DNA of 18,170 nucleotides from Parcubacteria group bacterium. GTDB lineage: Bacteria > Patescibacteriota > Minisyncoccia > UBA6257. Made by a program: the position numbers and the translations under genes. The stretch covers positions 1-18,170 of the forward strand of contig JAAZNP010000010.1 of assembly GCA_012798235.1 (NCBI GenBank). The letters are read 5' to 3'. The notes beneath the pieces were generated by a model that saw only the letters and a list, made by a program, of their open reading frames with translations, was not told where the DNA came from and did no database searches. Each line of letters starts with the position of its first letter. The first letter of the stretch is position 1. This document shows positions 1-7,314 of this stretch, piece after piece.

Positions 1-993
1 CTTTTAAACGATGAAAAAACTGTCAAAAAATGGAAGGAAAATATTAAAAAGCAAATAGAAAAAATCTTTGATAAAAGCAAAAATATTATCATTATTGATA
101 ATTATGATTGGCTGAATAAAGAAAAAGCCATTAGTTTTTTGCGCGATGTGGGCAAATATTTTACCGTTCCGTATATGTTAGCTAAAGAATCGATTAAAAT
201 TCGTTTAGAAGCAGGAATTTCTTTTACAGAATTTAGTTATATGATTTTGCAATCTTTTGATTTTTATAATTTAACTAAAAAATATAATTGTGAATTGCAG
301 ATTGGCGGTAGCGATCAGTGGGGTAATATTACCGCCGGTGTTGATTTTATTAGAAAAAAATTAAACAAAGAAGTATTTGGGCTGAGTTCGCCTTTAGTTG
401 TTCAAGCTGATGGTACCAAATTTGGCAAAACCGCCAGAGGTGCTATTTGGTTAGATCCTCAGCTGACTAGCCCTTATCAATTCTACCAATTCTGGATTAA
501 TGTTGATGACCGCGATGTAATTAATTATCTTAAATTTTTTACTTTTTTGAGTAAAACTGAGATTGAAAATTTGGCGCAAAAAGTTAAAATGCAGCCGGAA
601 AAAAGAGAGGCGCAAAAGACCTTGGCTTTTGAGGTGACAAAAATTGTTCACGGTCATAAAGAAGCTCAAGAAGCAGAAAAAATTTCTCAAGCCTTATTTT
701 ATAACGATATTAAATCTTTAAACCAAAAAGAATTAGAAACCGCCCTTCAAGATGTACCTTCTTATATTTTGAAAAAAGCGAAGAAAATTTCTTTAGTAGA
801 TTTGTTAGTGAAAGCAAATATTTCTTCCTCGAAAAGACAGGCCCGCGAAGATATTATTAATAAAAGCATTAGTATTAATGGGAAAATAATGGATAAAATA
901 GAGCAAATTATTACCCCCTCTTTTTATCTTTTTGGTAAATATTTAGTAATTCGTCGAGGGAAAAAGAATTATCATTTAATCATAATCAAATAA
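1..993 (+). CDS. tyrS: Tyrosyl-tRNA synthetase, 5'-truncated by the window edge
   Basis: The product charges tRNA-Tyr with tyrosine in the cytoplasm. The frame is open from base 1, so this is the last 330 residues of a protein usually a little over 400 long; the HIGH motif lies upstream of the window. Seen here: the class Ic tyrosine/tRNA-binding motif GGSDQWGN (fragment residues 102-109), the KMSKS-equivalent loop KFGKT (140-144) typical of bacterial TyrRS, then GAIWLD. A C-terminal S4 RNA-binding domain spans about residues 262-325. A TTG at 139 could be read as a start, but homology continues upstream of it, so the gene is simply cut. It is followed 4 nt later by the glutaredoxin-like gene, suggesting co-transcription. 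A tRNA-Tyr gene lies at the far end of the window. Identity is very secure. Confidence 0.96.
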   Translation, partial: LLNDEKTVKKWKENIKKQIEKIFDKSKNIIIIDNYDWLNKEKAISFLRDVGKYFTVPYMLAKESIKIRLEAGISFTEFSYMILQSFDFYNLTKKYNCELQIGGSDQWGNITAGVDFIRKKLNKEVFGLSSPLVVQADGTKFGKTARGAIWLDPQLTSPYQFYQFWINVDDRDVINYLKFFTFLSKTEIENLAQKVKMQPEKREAQKTLAFEVTKIVHGHKEAQEAEKISQALFYNDIKSLNQKELETALQDVPSYILKKAKKISLVDLLVKANISSSKRQAREDIINKSISINGKIMDKIEQIITPSFYLFGKYLVIRRGKKNYHLIIIK

Positions 994-997
994 AAAC

Positions 998-1246
998 ATG
1001 GAAGTAAAAGTTTATTCTACCCCATCATGCCCATGGTGTCAGGCAGCCAAACAATTTTTAAAAGCTAATAATATCTCTTTTACAGATATTGATGTCTCCC
1101 AAGATGAAAAAGCCGCTCAAGAAATGATTCTAAAATCGGGGCAAATGGGTGTACCTGTGATTGAGGTTGATAAGCAAATTGTCATTGGTTTTAATAAGCC
1201 TCTTTTAGAGGAGTTGTTGGGATTAAAGAAAAATGAAACAAAATAA
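998..1246 (+). CDS. Glutaredoxin-like (NrdH/YruB-type) thiol-disulfide protein
   Basis: A small cytoplasmic redox protein of 82 residues, the normal size for the family. The N-terminus forms the first beta strand followed by the redox-active CPWC (residues 11-14). The cis-proline segment GVPV (51-54) and the glycine-containing IGF (63-65) of the thioredoxin fold follow. CPWC and the short length fit the NrdH/YruB-like group rather than classical CPYC glutaredoxins. The electron donor and target cannot be read from the sequence; no ribonucleotide reductase or thioredoxin reductase gene is in the window. The gene starts 4 nt after tyrS and its last 14 nt overlap the methyltransferase start, so the three genes are probably translated from one message. 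No Shine-Dalgarno sequence precedes the ATG. Confidence 0.9.
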   Translation: MEVKVYSTPSCPWCQAAKQFLKANNISFTDIDVSQDEKAAQEMILKSGQMGVPVIEVDKQIVIGFNKPLLEELLGLKKNETK

Positions 1247-1727
1247 TGAATTTGATTTAGTTGTTCTTCTCCATAATATCCGCAGCACCTACAACGTAGG
1301 TGCTATTTTTAGAACCGCTGATGCAATTGGCGTATCAAAAATTTATCTTTGCGGCATCACGCCAGCGCCCCCTCATCCTAAAATTAGTAAAACTGCTCTT
1401 GGCGCAGAAAAATCTGTTCCTTATGAAAAAATTGGCCAAACCTGGCGTTTAATGAAAAAGTTAAAAGAAAATAACTATCAAATTATTGCTTTAGAGCAAA
1501 CCAAAAAAGCCCACAATATTTTTCAATTCAAAAATATTAAAGCCAGAAAGATTGCTTTAATTTTAGGTCCCGAAGTAAAAGGTCTTTCATCTCGAATTTT
1601 AAAATATTGCAATTTATACCTCGAAATTCCCATGTACGGTAAAAAAGAATCATTAAATGTGGCAGTGGCTTTTGGAATCGCTGTTTATATTTTAAGACAT
1701 TTTTGGTATAATAAAGAAGGTTTTTAA
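1233..1727 (+). CDS. SpoU/TrmH-family RNA 2'-O-ribose methyltransferase
   Basis: A SPOUT (knotted-fold) methyltransferase that would transfer a methyl group from SAM to a ribose 2'-OH of tRNA or rRNA. At 164 residues it is a bare catalytic domain, without the N-terminal L30e-like substrate domain of RlmB/TsnR. The three SpoU motifs are clear: motif 1 with NVGAIFRTAD (residues 21-30), motif 2 LILGPEVKGLS (109-119) and motif 3 IPMYGKKESLNVAVA (132-146). The motif 1 Asn and Arg, the motif 2 Glu and the motif 3 Ser-Leu-Asn are all present, so it should be active. The size resembles TrmL, but the target nucleotide cannot be decided. The start overlaps the glutaredoxin gene by 14 nt. The promoter for the next operon lies inside its 3' end. 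Confidence 0.9.
   Translation: MKQNNEFDLVVLLHNIRSTYNVGAIFRTADAIGVSKIYLCGITPAPPHPKISKTALGAEKSVPYEKIGQTWRLMKKLKENNYQIIALEQTKKAHNIFQFKNIKARKIALILGPEVKGLSSRILKYCNLYLEIPMYGKKESLNVAVAFGIAVYILRHFWYNKEGF
1684..1712 (+). promoter_or_regulatory. Predicted sigma70-type promoter for the gap operon (extended -10)
   Basis: TTTATA (1684-1689), a 17-nt spacer and TATAAT (1707-1712). A TG dinucleotide one base before the -10 makes it an extended -10 element. It sits inside the last codons of the methyltransferase gene and about 34 nt before the gap ATG. Start-site mapping has not been done; this is motif reading only. Confidence 0.6.
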
Positions 1728-1746
1728 TAATTAACTTTTTAATAAT

Positions 1747-2757
1747 ATGCGTATTGCGATTAATGGTTTTGGAAGAATTGGTCGGGCATTTTTTAAATTA
1801 GCCGTTTCTGAGCCGCAGCTTCAAATCGTGGCCATTAATGATTTAGGCGATTTGGATAATTTGGTCTATTTATTAAAGCACGATACGGTTTACGGCAATT
1901 ATGATGCCTTAATCAACATTGAACATCCCAATAAATTAATTATTAATAATCAAGAAATAGTATTTTTGCAGGAAAAAGATCCTCAAAATTTACCTTGGAA
2001 AGATTTAAATATTGATGTTGTTCTCGAGGCTACCGGAGTTTTTGAGGATTATAATTTGGCTCAAGCCCATATAAAAGCCGGGGCAAAAAAAGTTATTATC
2101 ACCGCGCCAGCTAAAGGCGAAGAAAACAAAGACGGGCGGATTGTCCTTTTGAACATTAACGAAAACGAAATCAATGATTTTCCGGTTATTTCTAACGGAT
2201 CTTGTACAACGAATGCCGTGAGTCCGGTTTTAAAAGTTCTCCATGAAAAATTAGGCATTAAAAAAGCTATCCTCAATACTATTCATGCTTATACTGCTAC
2301 TCAGAATTTGGTTGATGGTCCGGTAAAAGGGAAAGATTTATTGCGCGGTCGAGCCGCTGCTCAAAATATTGTGCCTTCAACTACTGGTGCTGCTAAGGCT
2401 GTTACTAAGGCTTTGAAAGATTTAGAAAATAAATTTGATGGTTTAGCGATTCGCGTACCGGTTGTTTGTGGCTCTTTAGCTGACATTACTTTTGTCAGTC
2501 AGCGTGAAACTTCAGTAGAAGAAGTAAATCAAATTTTAACCACCGCTGCCCAAGAAGAAAAATGGGCAAATATTTTAGTTGTTTCTCCAGAGCCTTTGGT
2601 ATCTTCCGATATTGTTAAAAAAATTCATCCTGCTATCGTTGATCTTAGTTTTACCAAAATCGTTGATAAGGATTTAGTGAAAGTTTTAGTGTGGTATGAT
2701 AATGAATGGGGTTATGCGTGGACTTTAGTAGCGCAATTAAAAAAATTAAAGTTCTAA
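1747..2757 (+). CDS. gap: Glyceraldehyde-3-phosphate dehydrogenase, type I
   Basis: Catalyses oxidative phosphorylation of glyceraldehyde 3-phosphate to 1,3-bisphosphoglycerate, the NAD(P)-linked step of lower glycolysis. The length of 336 residues is normal. The N-terminal Rossmann motif is INGFGRIGR (residues 5-13), with Asp32 in the coenzyme loop, which favours NAD. The catalytic Cys153 lies in SNGSCTTN and the partner His180 in IHAYT. The phosphate-binding STTGAAKAV segment and the closing WYDNEWGY (316-323) are present. The second Cys of the usual SCTTNC motif is Ala here; that residue is not catalytic. It begins 19 nt after the methyltransferase, has its own predicted promoter, and leads a run of carbon-metabolism genes ending at 6518. 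Confidence 0.97.
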   Translation: MRIAINGFGRIGRAFFKLAVSEPQLQIVAINDLGDLDNLVYLLKHDTVYGNYDALINIEHPNKLIINNQEIVFLQEKDPQNLPWKDLNIDVVLEATGVFEDYNLAQAHIKAGAKKVIITAPAKGEENKDGRIVLLNINENEINDFPVISNGSCTTNAVSPVLKVLHEKLGIKKAILNTIHAYTATQNLVDGPVKGKDLLRGRAAAQNIVPSTTGAAKAVTKALKDLENKFDGLAIRVPVVCGSLADITFVSQRETSVEEVNQILTTAAQEEKWANILVVSPEPLVSSDIVKKIHPAIVDLSFTKIVDKDLVKVLVWYDNEWGYAWTLVAQLKKLKF

Positions 2758-2758
2758 T

Positions 2759-3223
2759 ATGATTTATTTAGGCGCTGACCATCGGGGTTATTATCTCAAA
2801 GAAAAAATAAAAAAATTTTTAGTATCTCAAAAAATAGAATTTAAAGATTTGGGAAATTTTTCCTATCAAAAAGATGATGATTATCCTGACTTTGCTGCTT
2901 TAGTAGCTCAGCAAGTATTGGAAAAACCAAAAACTGATTTAGGGATTGTGATTTGTGGTTCGGGGCAGGGGGTAAATATTGTGGCTAATAAGTATCCTCG
3001 TGTTCGTGCTGCTTTATGTTTATCAAGATGGATGGCGCAAAAAGCTCGCCAGGATGATAATGTCAATGTTTTATCTTTAGCCGCTGATTTAACTGATGAA
3101 CAAACTGCCTTAGGTATTGTGAAAACTTTTATTATTACTAAGTATACGAAAAAAACTCGTTACCAAAAAAGATTACAAAAAATTTTTAGATTAGAAAAAA
3201 AATTATATCGTTCCCTAAAATAA
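2759..3223 (+). CDS. rpiB: Ribose-5-phosphate isomerase B (RpiB/LacAB family)
   Basis: Interconverts ribose 5-phosphate and ribulose 5-phosphate in the non-oxidative pentose phosphate pathway. It has 154 residues, normal for the family. ADHRG (6-10), YPD (42-44) and the anion-hole/base segment CGSGQG (66-71, with Cys66 in the catalytic base position) identify RpiB. The segment that reads HNDANVL in many RpiB proteins is DDNVNVL here (99-105), so the ring-opening His is replaced by Asp. LacA/LacB or another aldose-ketose isomerase is possible in principle, but rpe and transketolase downstream strongly favour a pentose role. Only 1 nt separates it from the gap stop codon. Confidence 0.92.
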   Translation: MIYLGADHRGYYLKEKIKKFLVSQKIEFKDLGNFSYQKDDDYPDFAALVAQQVLEKPKTDLGIVICGSGQGVNIVANKYPRVRAALCLSRWMAQKARQDDNVNVLSLAADLTDEQTALGIVKTFIITKYTKKTRYQKRLQKIFRLEKKLYRSLK

Positions 3224-3238
3224 ATTAATTTTATAATA

Positions 3239-3910
3239 ATGCTTTTGCCTTTTCTTTCTCGTCCCCTAAAACAAGACATTATTCCGGTTATTAATGTAAA
3301 AACTAAGCAGAAATTCGAAGAGGAATTGAGGCAATTGAGCGATTTCTCTGGGATTTTTCAGTTAGATATCGCTGATGGCAAATTTACTAATTGGAAAAAT
3401 TGGAATGCTCCCGAAGAAATAAAAAGCATTAAAGGTATTCGCCAAAAATTTGAAGTGCATTTAATGGTGCAAAATCCGGAAATAGTATTATCCGCTTGGT
3501 TAGAAACAAAGCCCAAAAGAATTATTGTTCATCATGAAGCCTTGAAAGACTTTCCCTCAGTTCTAAAAATGTGTCAGGCCAATAAAATAGAATTAGGCAT
3601 TGCCTTAAATCCCGCAACACCTATTAGCGTTTTTAAGAATTATTCTAAAAAGATCGATTTTGTTTTAATGCTGTGTGTGGACCCTGGCCCTTCGGGTCAA
3701 AAATTTCAATGGTATGTTTTAGATAAGATAAAAGAGTTAAGAAAGAATTACCCTAATTTAAACATTGAAGTTGATGGTGGTGTCAACGAGGAAACAATAC
3801 CAGAAATTTTAAAATCTGGAGCTAATTATTTTGCTATCGGTTCGGCCATTTTTAATAGCGAGAAGCCGAAAGAAAAATTATTATTGTTTAAAAAATTAAT
3901 TGCTGCATGA
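3239..3910 (+). CDS. rpe: Divergent ribulose-phosphate 3-epimerase
   Basis: A TIM-barrel protein of 223 residues expected to interconvert ribulose 5-phosphate and xylulose 5-phosphate. Recognisable family blocks are QLDIADGKF (41-49), EVHLMVQNP (72-80), GIALNPATP (120-128), the phosphate-gripping DPGPSGQKF (148-156), EVDGGV (177-182) and GSAIF (201-205). Asp43, His74 and Asp179 match catalytic or metal positions. The metal-binding His of the usual HxDVMDG motif is Gln41, the following Met is Ala, and the usual N-terminal PSIL(S) reads PVIN. The enzyme may therefore bind metal differently or act on a related sugar phosphate. Position between rpiB and transketolase supports the epimerase call. 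It stops with TGA overlapping the next ATG. Confidence 0.85.
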   Translation: MLLPFLSRPLKQDIIPVINVKTKQKFEEELRQLSDFSGIFQLDIADGKFTNWKNWNAPEEIKSIKGIRQKFEVHLMVQNPEIVLSAWLETKPKRIIVHHEALKDFPSVLKMCQANKIELGIALNPATPISVFKNYSKKIDFVLMLCVDPGPSGQKFQWYVLDKIKELRKNYPNLNIEVDGGVNEETIPEILKSGANYFAIGSAIFNSEKPKEKLLLFKKLIAA

Positions 3911-4758
3911 AGAATAATATTAAAGAATTAGAAAATTTAGCCACTCAAATTCGAGAAGAAATTATTAGAATGTTAATGAGGGCAAAATCTGGCCATTGTG
4001 CTGGTCCTTTAGGTGCGGTAGAACAATATATTGCTTTATATTTTGGTGATATTTTAAAATACGATCCCCAAAATCCTGATTGGTCAGAAAGAGATCGCGT
4101 CGTGATCTCTAATGGTCATTACGCGCCCTTGATTTACGCGATTTTAGCTTATGCTGGTTATTTTGATAAAGATGAATTAAAAACTTTGAGAAAATTAGGC
4201 TCTCGTTTGCAGGGGCATCCTCATCGTTTAAGTTTGCCCGGTATTGAAACTTCTTCAGGCCCAGTAGGTGAGGGTTTAGCGCAAGCCGTTGGTATGGCTT
4301 TAGGTCTAAAATTAAGCGGCATTAAATCACAAGTATATTGTTTAATGGGTGATGGCGAACATGATTGTGGTAATACTTGGGAGGCAGTAATGTTGGCAGG
4401 CAAATATCAGTTAGATAATTTAACAATATTAATTGACCGCAATAATATTCAAATTGATGGTTTTACGGAAAAAGTAATGCCACTCGAGCCCTTAAAAGAT
4501 AAATACGAGGCCTTTAATTGGAAAGTTTTAGAGGTTGACGGGCATAATATTGAAGAATTAATCAGGGCCTTAAATAAAGCCAAAGCAATTTTTGTAAAAC
4601 CAGTAGCCATTATTTGTAATACCATACCTGGGAAAGGAGTGAATTTTATAGAAGGGGAATATCAATGGCATGGCAAAGCCCCTAATTCTCAGGAAGCAGA
4701 AGAGGCCTTAAAGCAACTCCGTACCATGAAAGGTAAAATTAAATCAGAATTGGATTAA
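3907..4758 (+). CDS. Transketolase, N-terminal (thiamine diphosphate-binding) subunit
   Basis: First half of a split transketolase, which moves two-carbon units between sugar phosphates. The 283 residues correspond to the pyrophosphate-binding domain. Visible are SGHCAGPLG (residues 28-36) with a conserved His, SNGHYAP (68-74), QGHP (102-105), the SSGPVGEGLAQAVG segment, and the thiamine diphosphate/Mg motif from GDGEHD (148-153) to NN (179-180). Split transketolases of this kind occur in archaea, several thermophiles and CPR bacteria. Its ATG overlaps the rpe stop as ATGA, so translation is probably coupled. It should function only with the product of 4771-5766. A split pyruvate- or DXP-synthase-like enzyme is less likely given the neighbours. 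Confidence 0.93.
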   Translation: MKNNIKELENLATQIREEIIRMLMRAKSGHCAGPLGAVEQYIALYFGDILKYDPQNPDWSERDRVVISNGHYAPLIYAILAYAGYFDKDELKTLRKLGSRLQGHPHRLSLPGIETSSGPVGEGLAQAVGMALGLKLSGIKSQVYCLMGDGEHDCGNTWEAVMLAGKYQLDNLTILIDRNNIQIDGFTEKVMPLEPLKDKYEAFNWKVLEVDGHNIEELIRALNKAKAIFVKPVAIICNTIPGKGVNFIEGEYQWHGKAPNSQEAEEALKQLRTMKGKIKSELD

Positions 4759-4770
4759 AATAAGTGTGAT

Positions 4771-5766
4771 ATGTTGAATTCGGAATTAAATTTAAATCCT
4801 GATATTTTTGCTTCGCCGCAGAAAAAATCAATGCGCGATGGTTTTGGCGAGGGTTTAGTTTTAGCTGGCGAATTGAATAAGGATGTAGTGGCTTTATGTG
4901 CTGATGTTACTGATTCTTTAAGAATGAATTTATTTAAAAATAGATTTCCTGAAAGATTTATCGAATTGGGAATTGCGGAACAAAATATGGCTGGGGTGGC
5001 TTCGGGTTTGGCTGCCGCAGGAAAAATTCCTGTTATGGCAGCTTATGCTGTTTTTTCGCCAGGCAGAAATTGGGAACAGATAAGAACAAGTATTTGTTAT
5101 AATCAGCAAAAAGTTATTATTGTTGGTTCACACGCTGGTTTAAATGTGGGGCCTGATGGTGCAACGCACCAGGCTTTAGAAGATATTGCTCTAACGAGAG
5201 TTTTACCTCACTTAGCTGTTGTTAGTCCAGCTGATGCTTTGGAAGCGAAGAAGGCTATTTTAAAAGCAATTGATTATCCAACTTCTGTTTATTTAAGATT
5301 ATCTCGTGAAGTTTCGCCAATTTTAACTACTGATGACACTCCTTTTACCATTGGCCGGTCATTAGTATTTTGGCTGCCTGATCAAACCAAAGAATTTTCA
5401 GGCATCACTATATTTGTTTCTGGCTATTTAGTGTTTGAAGCCCTAAAAGCAGCACAAGAATTAAAAAAGGAAGGTATAGAAATAGCCATAATTAATAATT
5501 CAGCAATTAAACCTTTAGATAAAGAATTGATATTAGATTGGGCTAAAAAATCCAAAGCGATTATTACTATTGAGGAGCACCAAATTGCTGGCGGAATGGG
5601 ATCAGCAATTTCAGAATTTTTAAGCGAAAATCATCCTTTGCCTATTCATTTTATGGGCGTAAATGATGCTTTTGGCGAATCAGGTCAAGCCCAAGAATTA
5701 ATTCACCAATATCATTTAGATCAAGAAGCCATTAAAAATAAAGTTAAAGAAATTTTAAAAATATGA
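4771..5766 (+). CDS. Transketolase, C-terminal (pyrimidine-binding) subunit
   Basis: Second half of the split transketolase, 331 residues, joining with the preceding product to form an active site at the subunit interface. The family's catalytic Glu is Glu70 in GIAEQNM (67-73). The substrate-binding segment GPDGATHQ (127-134) carries the expected His. The C-terminal domain begins near residue 205 and contains IEEHQ and GGMGSA-type blocks. The ATG at 4771 lies 12 nt after the N-terminal subunit and fits the family start just before MRDGFGEG. The gene ends in TGA overlapping the aldolase ATG (ATATGA), again indicating coupled translation. DXP synthase C-terminal domains look similar, but a stand-alone pair beside rpe and rpiB fits transketolase. 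Confidence 0.93.
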   Translation: MLNSELNLNPDIFASPQKKSMRDGFGEGLVLAGELNKDVVALCADVTDSLRMNLFKNRFPERFIELGIAEQNMAGVASGLAAAGKIPVMAAYAVFSPGRNWEQIRTSICYNQQKVIIVGSHAGLNVGPDGATHQALEDIALTRVLPHLAVVSPADALEAKKAILKAIDYPTSVYLRLSREVSPILTTDDTPFTIGRSLVFWLPDQTKEFSGITIFVSGYLVFEALKAAQELKKEGIEIAIINNSAIKPLDKELILDWAKKSKAIITIEEHQIAGGMGSAISEFLSENHPLPIHFMGVNDAFGESGQAQELIHQYHLDQEAIKNKVKEILKI

Positions 5767-6518
5767 AAGACTATTTAAAACCATTATTAAAAAATAATAA
5801 AGCCATGTTTTTGGCTTATGACCATGGTTTTGAGCACGGACCAAAGGATTTAATTGGTAAAAGTTACGACCCCAATTATATTTTAGATTTAGCAGTTCAA
5901 GGCGATTTTACGGGAATTATTTTGCAAAAAGGAATTGCGGAAAAATACTATACGGATGCTAAATATCAAAGACACATTCCCTTAATCATAAAAATTAATG
6001 GCAAAACAAATTTAAGACCAAATGAAGAACCTTATAGCCCCATTAATTGTAGTGTGAATTATGCGAAAAAATTAGGCGCTCAGGCAGTTGGTTATACCAT
6101 TTATTTAGGGAGTGAATACGAAAATAAAAGTTTTGAAGATTTTGGTAAAATTCAAGAAGAAGCCCATCAATTAAATATGGCGGCCATTGCTTGGATCTAT
6201 CCCAGAGGCAAAGCCATTTTAAAAGAAAATGACTCCGAAATTATTAAATATGCTGCTCGTCTGGGTTTAGAATTAGGAGCTGATTTAATTAAAATTAAAT
6301 ATCCAGATACGGAGAATGTTTTAAAAGATATAGTAAACTTAGCAGGGAATACTAAGGTAGTCTTATCTGGTGGCGAAAAAGAATCTGAAGAAGAATTTTT
6401 AACTAAAGTTAAACAAGTTATGGCTAATGGGTTTAGCGGCGTAGCTGTTGGCCGTAATATTTGGCAGCGGCCTGATGCTTTGACCATTGCTGAGAAATTA
6501 AGAAAAATTATTTTTTAA
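5763..6518 (+). CDS. Class I fructose-bisphosphate aldolase, DhnA/archaeal type
   Basis: A Schiff-base aldolase of the DhnA/DeoC-like family, expected to cleave or form fructose 1,6-bisphosphate with dihydroxyacetone phosphate and glyceraldehyde 3-phosphate. The length is 251 residues. Diagnostic pieces are DHGFEHG (20-26), the lysine-bearing LIKIKYP strand (175-181; one of Lys177/Lys179 is the Schiff-base residue), SGGEK (202-206) and the phosphate loop VGRNIWQ (229-235). Such aldolases can also accept erythrose 4-phosphate to give sedoheptulose 1,7-bisphosphate, which would suit a transketolase operon with no transaldolase in view. That role is inference. Other DhnA members, such as the 2-amino-3,7-dideoxy-heptulosonate synthases, are less likely here. 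It closes the operon, followed by a weak terminator. Confidence 0.88.
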   Translation: MKDYLKPLLKNNKAMFLAYDHGFEHGPKDLIGKSYDPNYILDLAVQGDFTGIILQKGIAEKYYTDAKYQRHIPLIIKINGKTNLRPNEEPYSPINCSVNYAKKLGAQAVGYTIYLGSEYENKSFEDFGKIQEEAHQLNMAAIAWIYPRGKAILKENDSEIIKYAARLGLELGADLIKIKYPDTENVLKDIVNLAGNTKVVLSGGEKESEEEFLTKVKQVMANGFSGVAVGRNIWQRPDALTIAEKLRKIIF

Positions 6519-6546
6519 TCTTAAGTATTATATATAAAAACATTTT

Positions 6547-6566
6547 AAGCACCTAGTTGCTTTTTT
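6547..6566 (+). terminator. Weak rho-independent terminator after the aldolase gene
   Basis: AAGCA pairs with TGCTT around a 6-nt loop and is followed by six T residues. The 5-bp stem is short, so termination may be partial. Its 3' arm doubles as the -35 region of the next promoter. Confidence 0.45.
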
Positions 6567-6585
6567 CTTAATTTTCCGCTAAAAT
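6557..6585 (+). promoter_or_regulatory. Predicted promoter for rplY with a leaderless geometry
   Basis: TTGCTT (6557-6562), exactly 17 nt, then TAAAAT (6580-6585). The ATG begins only 9 nt after the -10 box, so transcription would start within a few bases of the start codon. No ribosome binding site is present. Confidence 0.6.
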
Positions 6586-6594
6586 AGCATTAAT

Positions 6595-7314
6595 ATGGTT
6601 AATATTATATTGAAATCCAAAATCAGGGAAGTTTTTGGAAAACAAAATAAGAAATTGCGCCAAAAAGGATTAATCCCTGGCGTTGTTTATGGTAGAAAAA
6701 CAAAACCCTTGGCTTTGACTTTAGATTTAAAGGAGTTTTTAAATATTTATCATCAGGCTGGAGATACTGATTTGATTGATTTGGTTATTGATAATCAAGG
6801 CCAAGAAATTACTAAAAAAGTTTTAGTGCAAACAGTAAATCGCGATTATGTCACTAGCCAACCGATTCATATAGATTTTTATGAAGTAGAAATGGATAAA
6901 CCAGTTACCACTCATGTTCCTTTAGTTTTTATTGGAGAATCGCCGTCAGTAAAGGCTGGTGGCGTTCTAGTAAAATCAATGGATGAAATTGAAATTGAGG
7001 CCTTGCCAAAAGATTTGCCGCATCAAATAGAAATTGATATTTCTCCTTTAGATACTTTTGATAAGACTATTTATGTTAAAGATATTAAATTACCCAATGG
7101 TGTAAAAAGTTTAGTTAAAGAAGATACGCCGATTGTTACTGTTACTGCTCCTATTACTGAGGAAGAATTAGAAGCTGAATTAGGAAAAGCTAAGACTGTT
7201 GAAGAAGTAGAGGTAGAAGGGGAAAAGAAACCGGAAGAGATGGAGGTAGAAGCTGGCGAAGAAGCTAAGGAAGGCAAAGAGCCAACAAACGAACCCCAAA
7301 AAACCAATGAATAA
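6595..7314 (+). CDS. rplY: 50S ribosomal protein bL25, long CTC/TL5 form
   Basis: Binds 5S rRNA in the large ribosomal subunit. At 239 residues it is the long CTC/TL5 form: an N-terminal bL25 beta-barrel (about 1-92, with the family segment LIPGVVYG near 26-33) and a second beta domain (about 95-190). It ends in a strongly acidic, Glu-rich, low-complexity tail (about 190-239). The tail is typical of this form and probably disordered. The gene has its own predicted promoter, with the -10 box 9 nt before the ATG. Its last 8 nt overlap the start of the cell-wall hydrolase gene, an unusual partner for a ribosomal protein. Confidence 0.93.
   Translation: MVNIILKSKIREVFGKQNKKLRQKGLIPGVVYGRKTKPLALTLDLKEFLNIYHQAGDTDLIDLVIDNQGQEITKKVLVQTVNRDYVTSQPIHIDFYEVEMDKPVTTHVPLVFIGESPSVKAGGVLVKSMDEIEIEALPKDLPHQIEIDISPLDTFDKTIYVKDIKLPNGVKSLVKEDTPIVTVTAPITEEELEAELGKAKTVEEVEVEGEKKPEEMEVEAGEEAKEGKEPTNEPQKTNE

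Noticed and set aside
1284..1304. Perfect 9-bp hairpin AGCACCTAC/GTAGGTGCT with a 3-nt loop
   Set aside because: It lies wholly in codons of the conserved SpoU motif 1 (STYNVGA), which constrain the sequence. It is probably chance, although the stem is strong.
3232..3237. TATAAT box before rpe
   Set aside because: It ends 1 nt before the ATG, too close to drive even a leaderless message, and the region is uniformly A/T-rich.
3908..3910. UGA read as glycine (code 25)
   Set aside because: Reading through the rpe TGA gives only a few codons before TAG and destroys a clean ATGA overlap. The gene already has family-normal length.
6197..6487. Antisense open frame of 96 codons in the aldolase gene
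   Set aside because: It lies fully inside a well-conserved gene, has no family resemblance and a composition expected of a complementary strand. The other antisense frames (for example 7071-7307 and 2061-2276) were dropped for the same reason.
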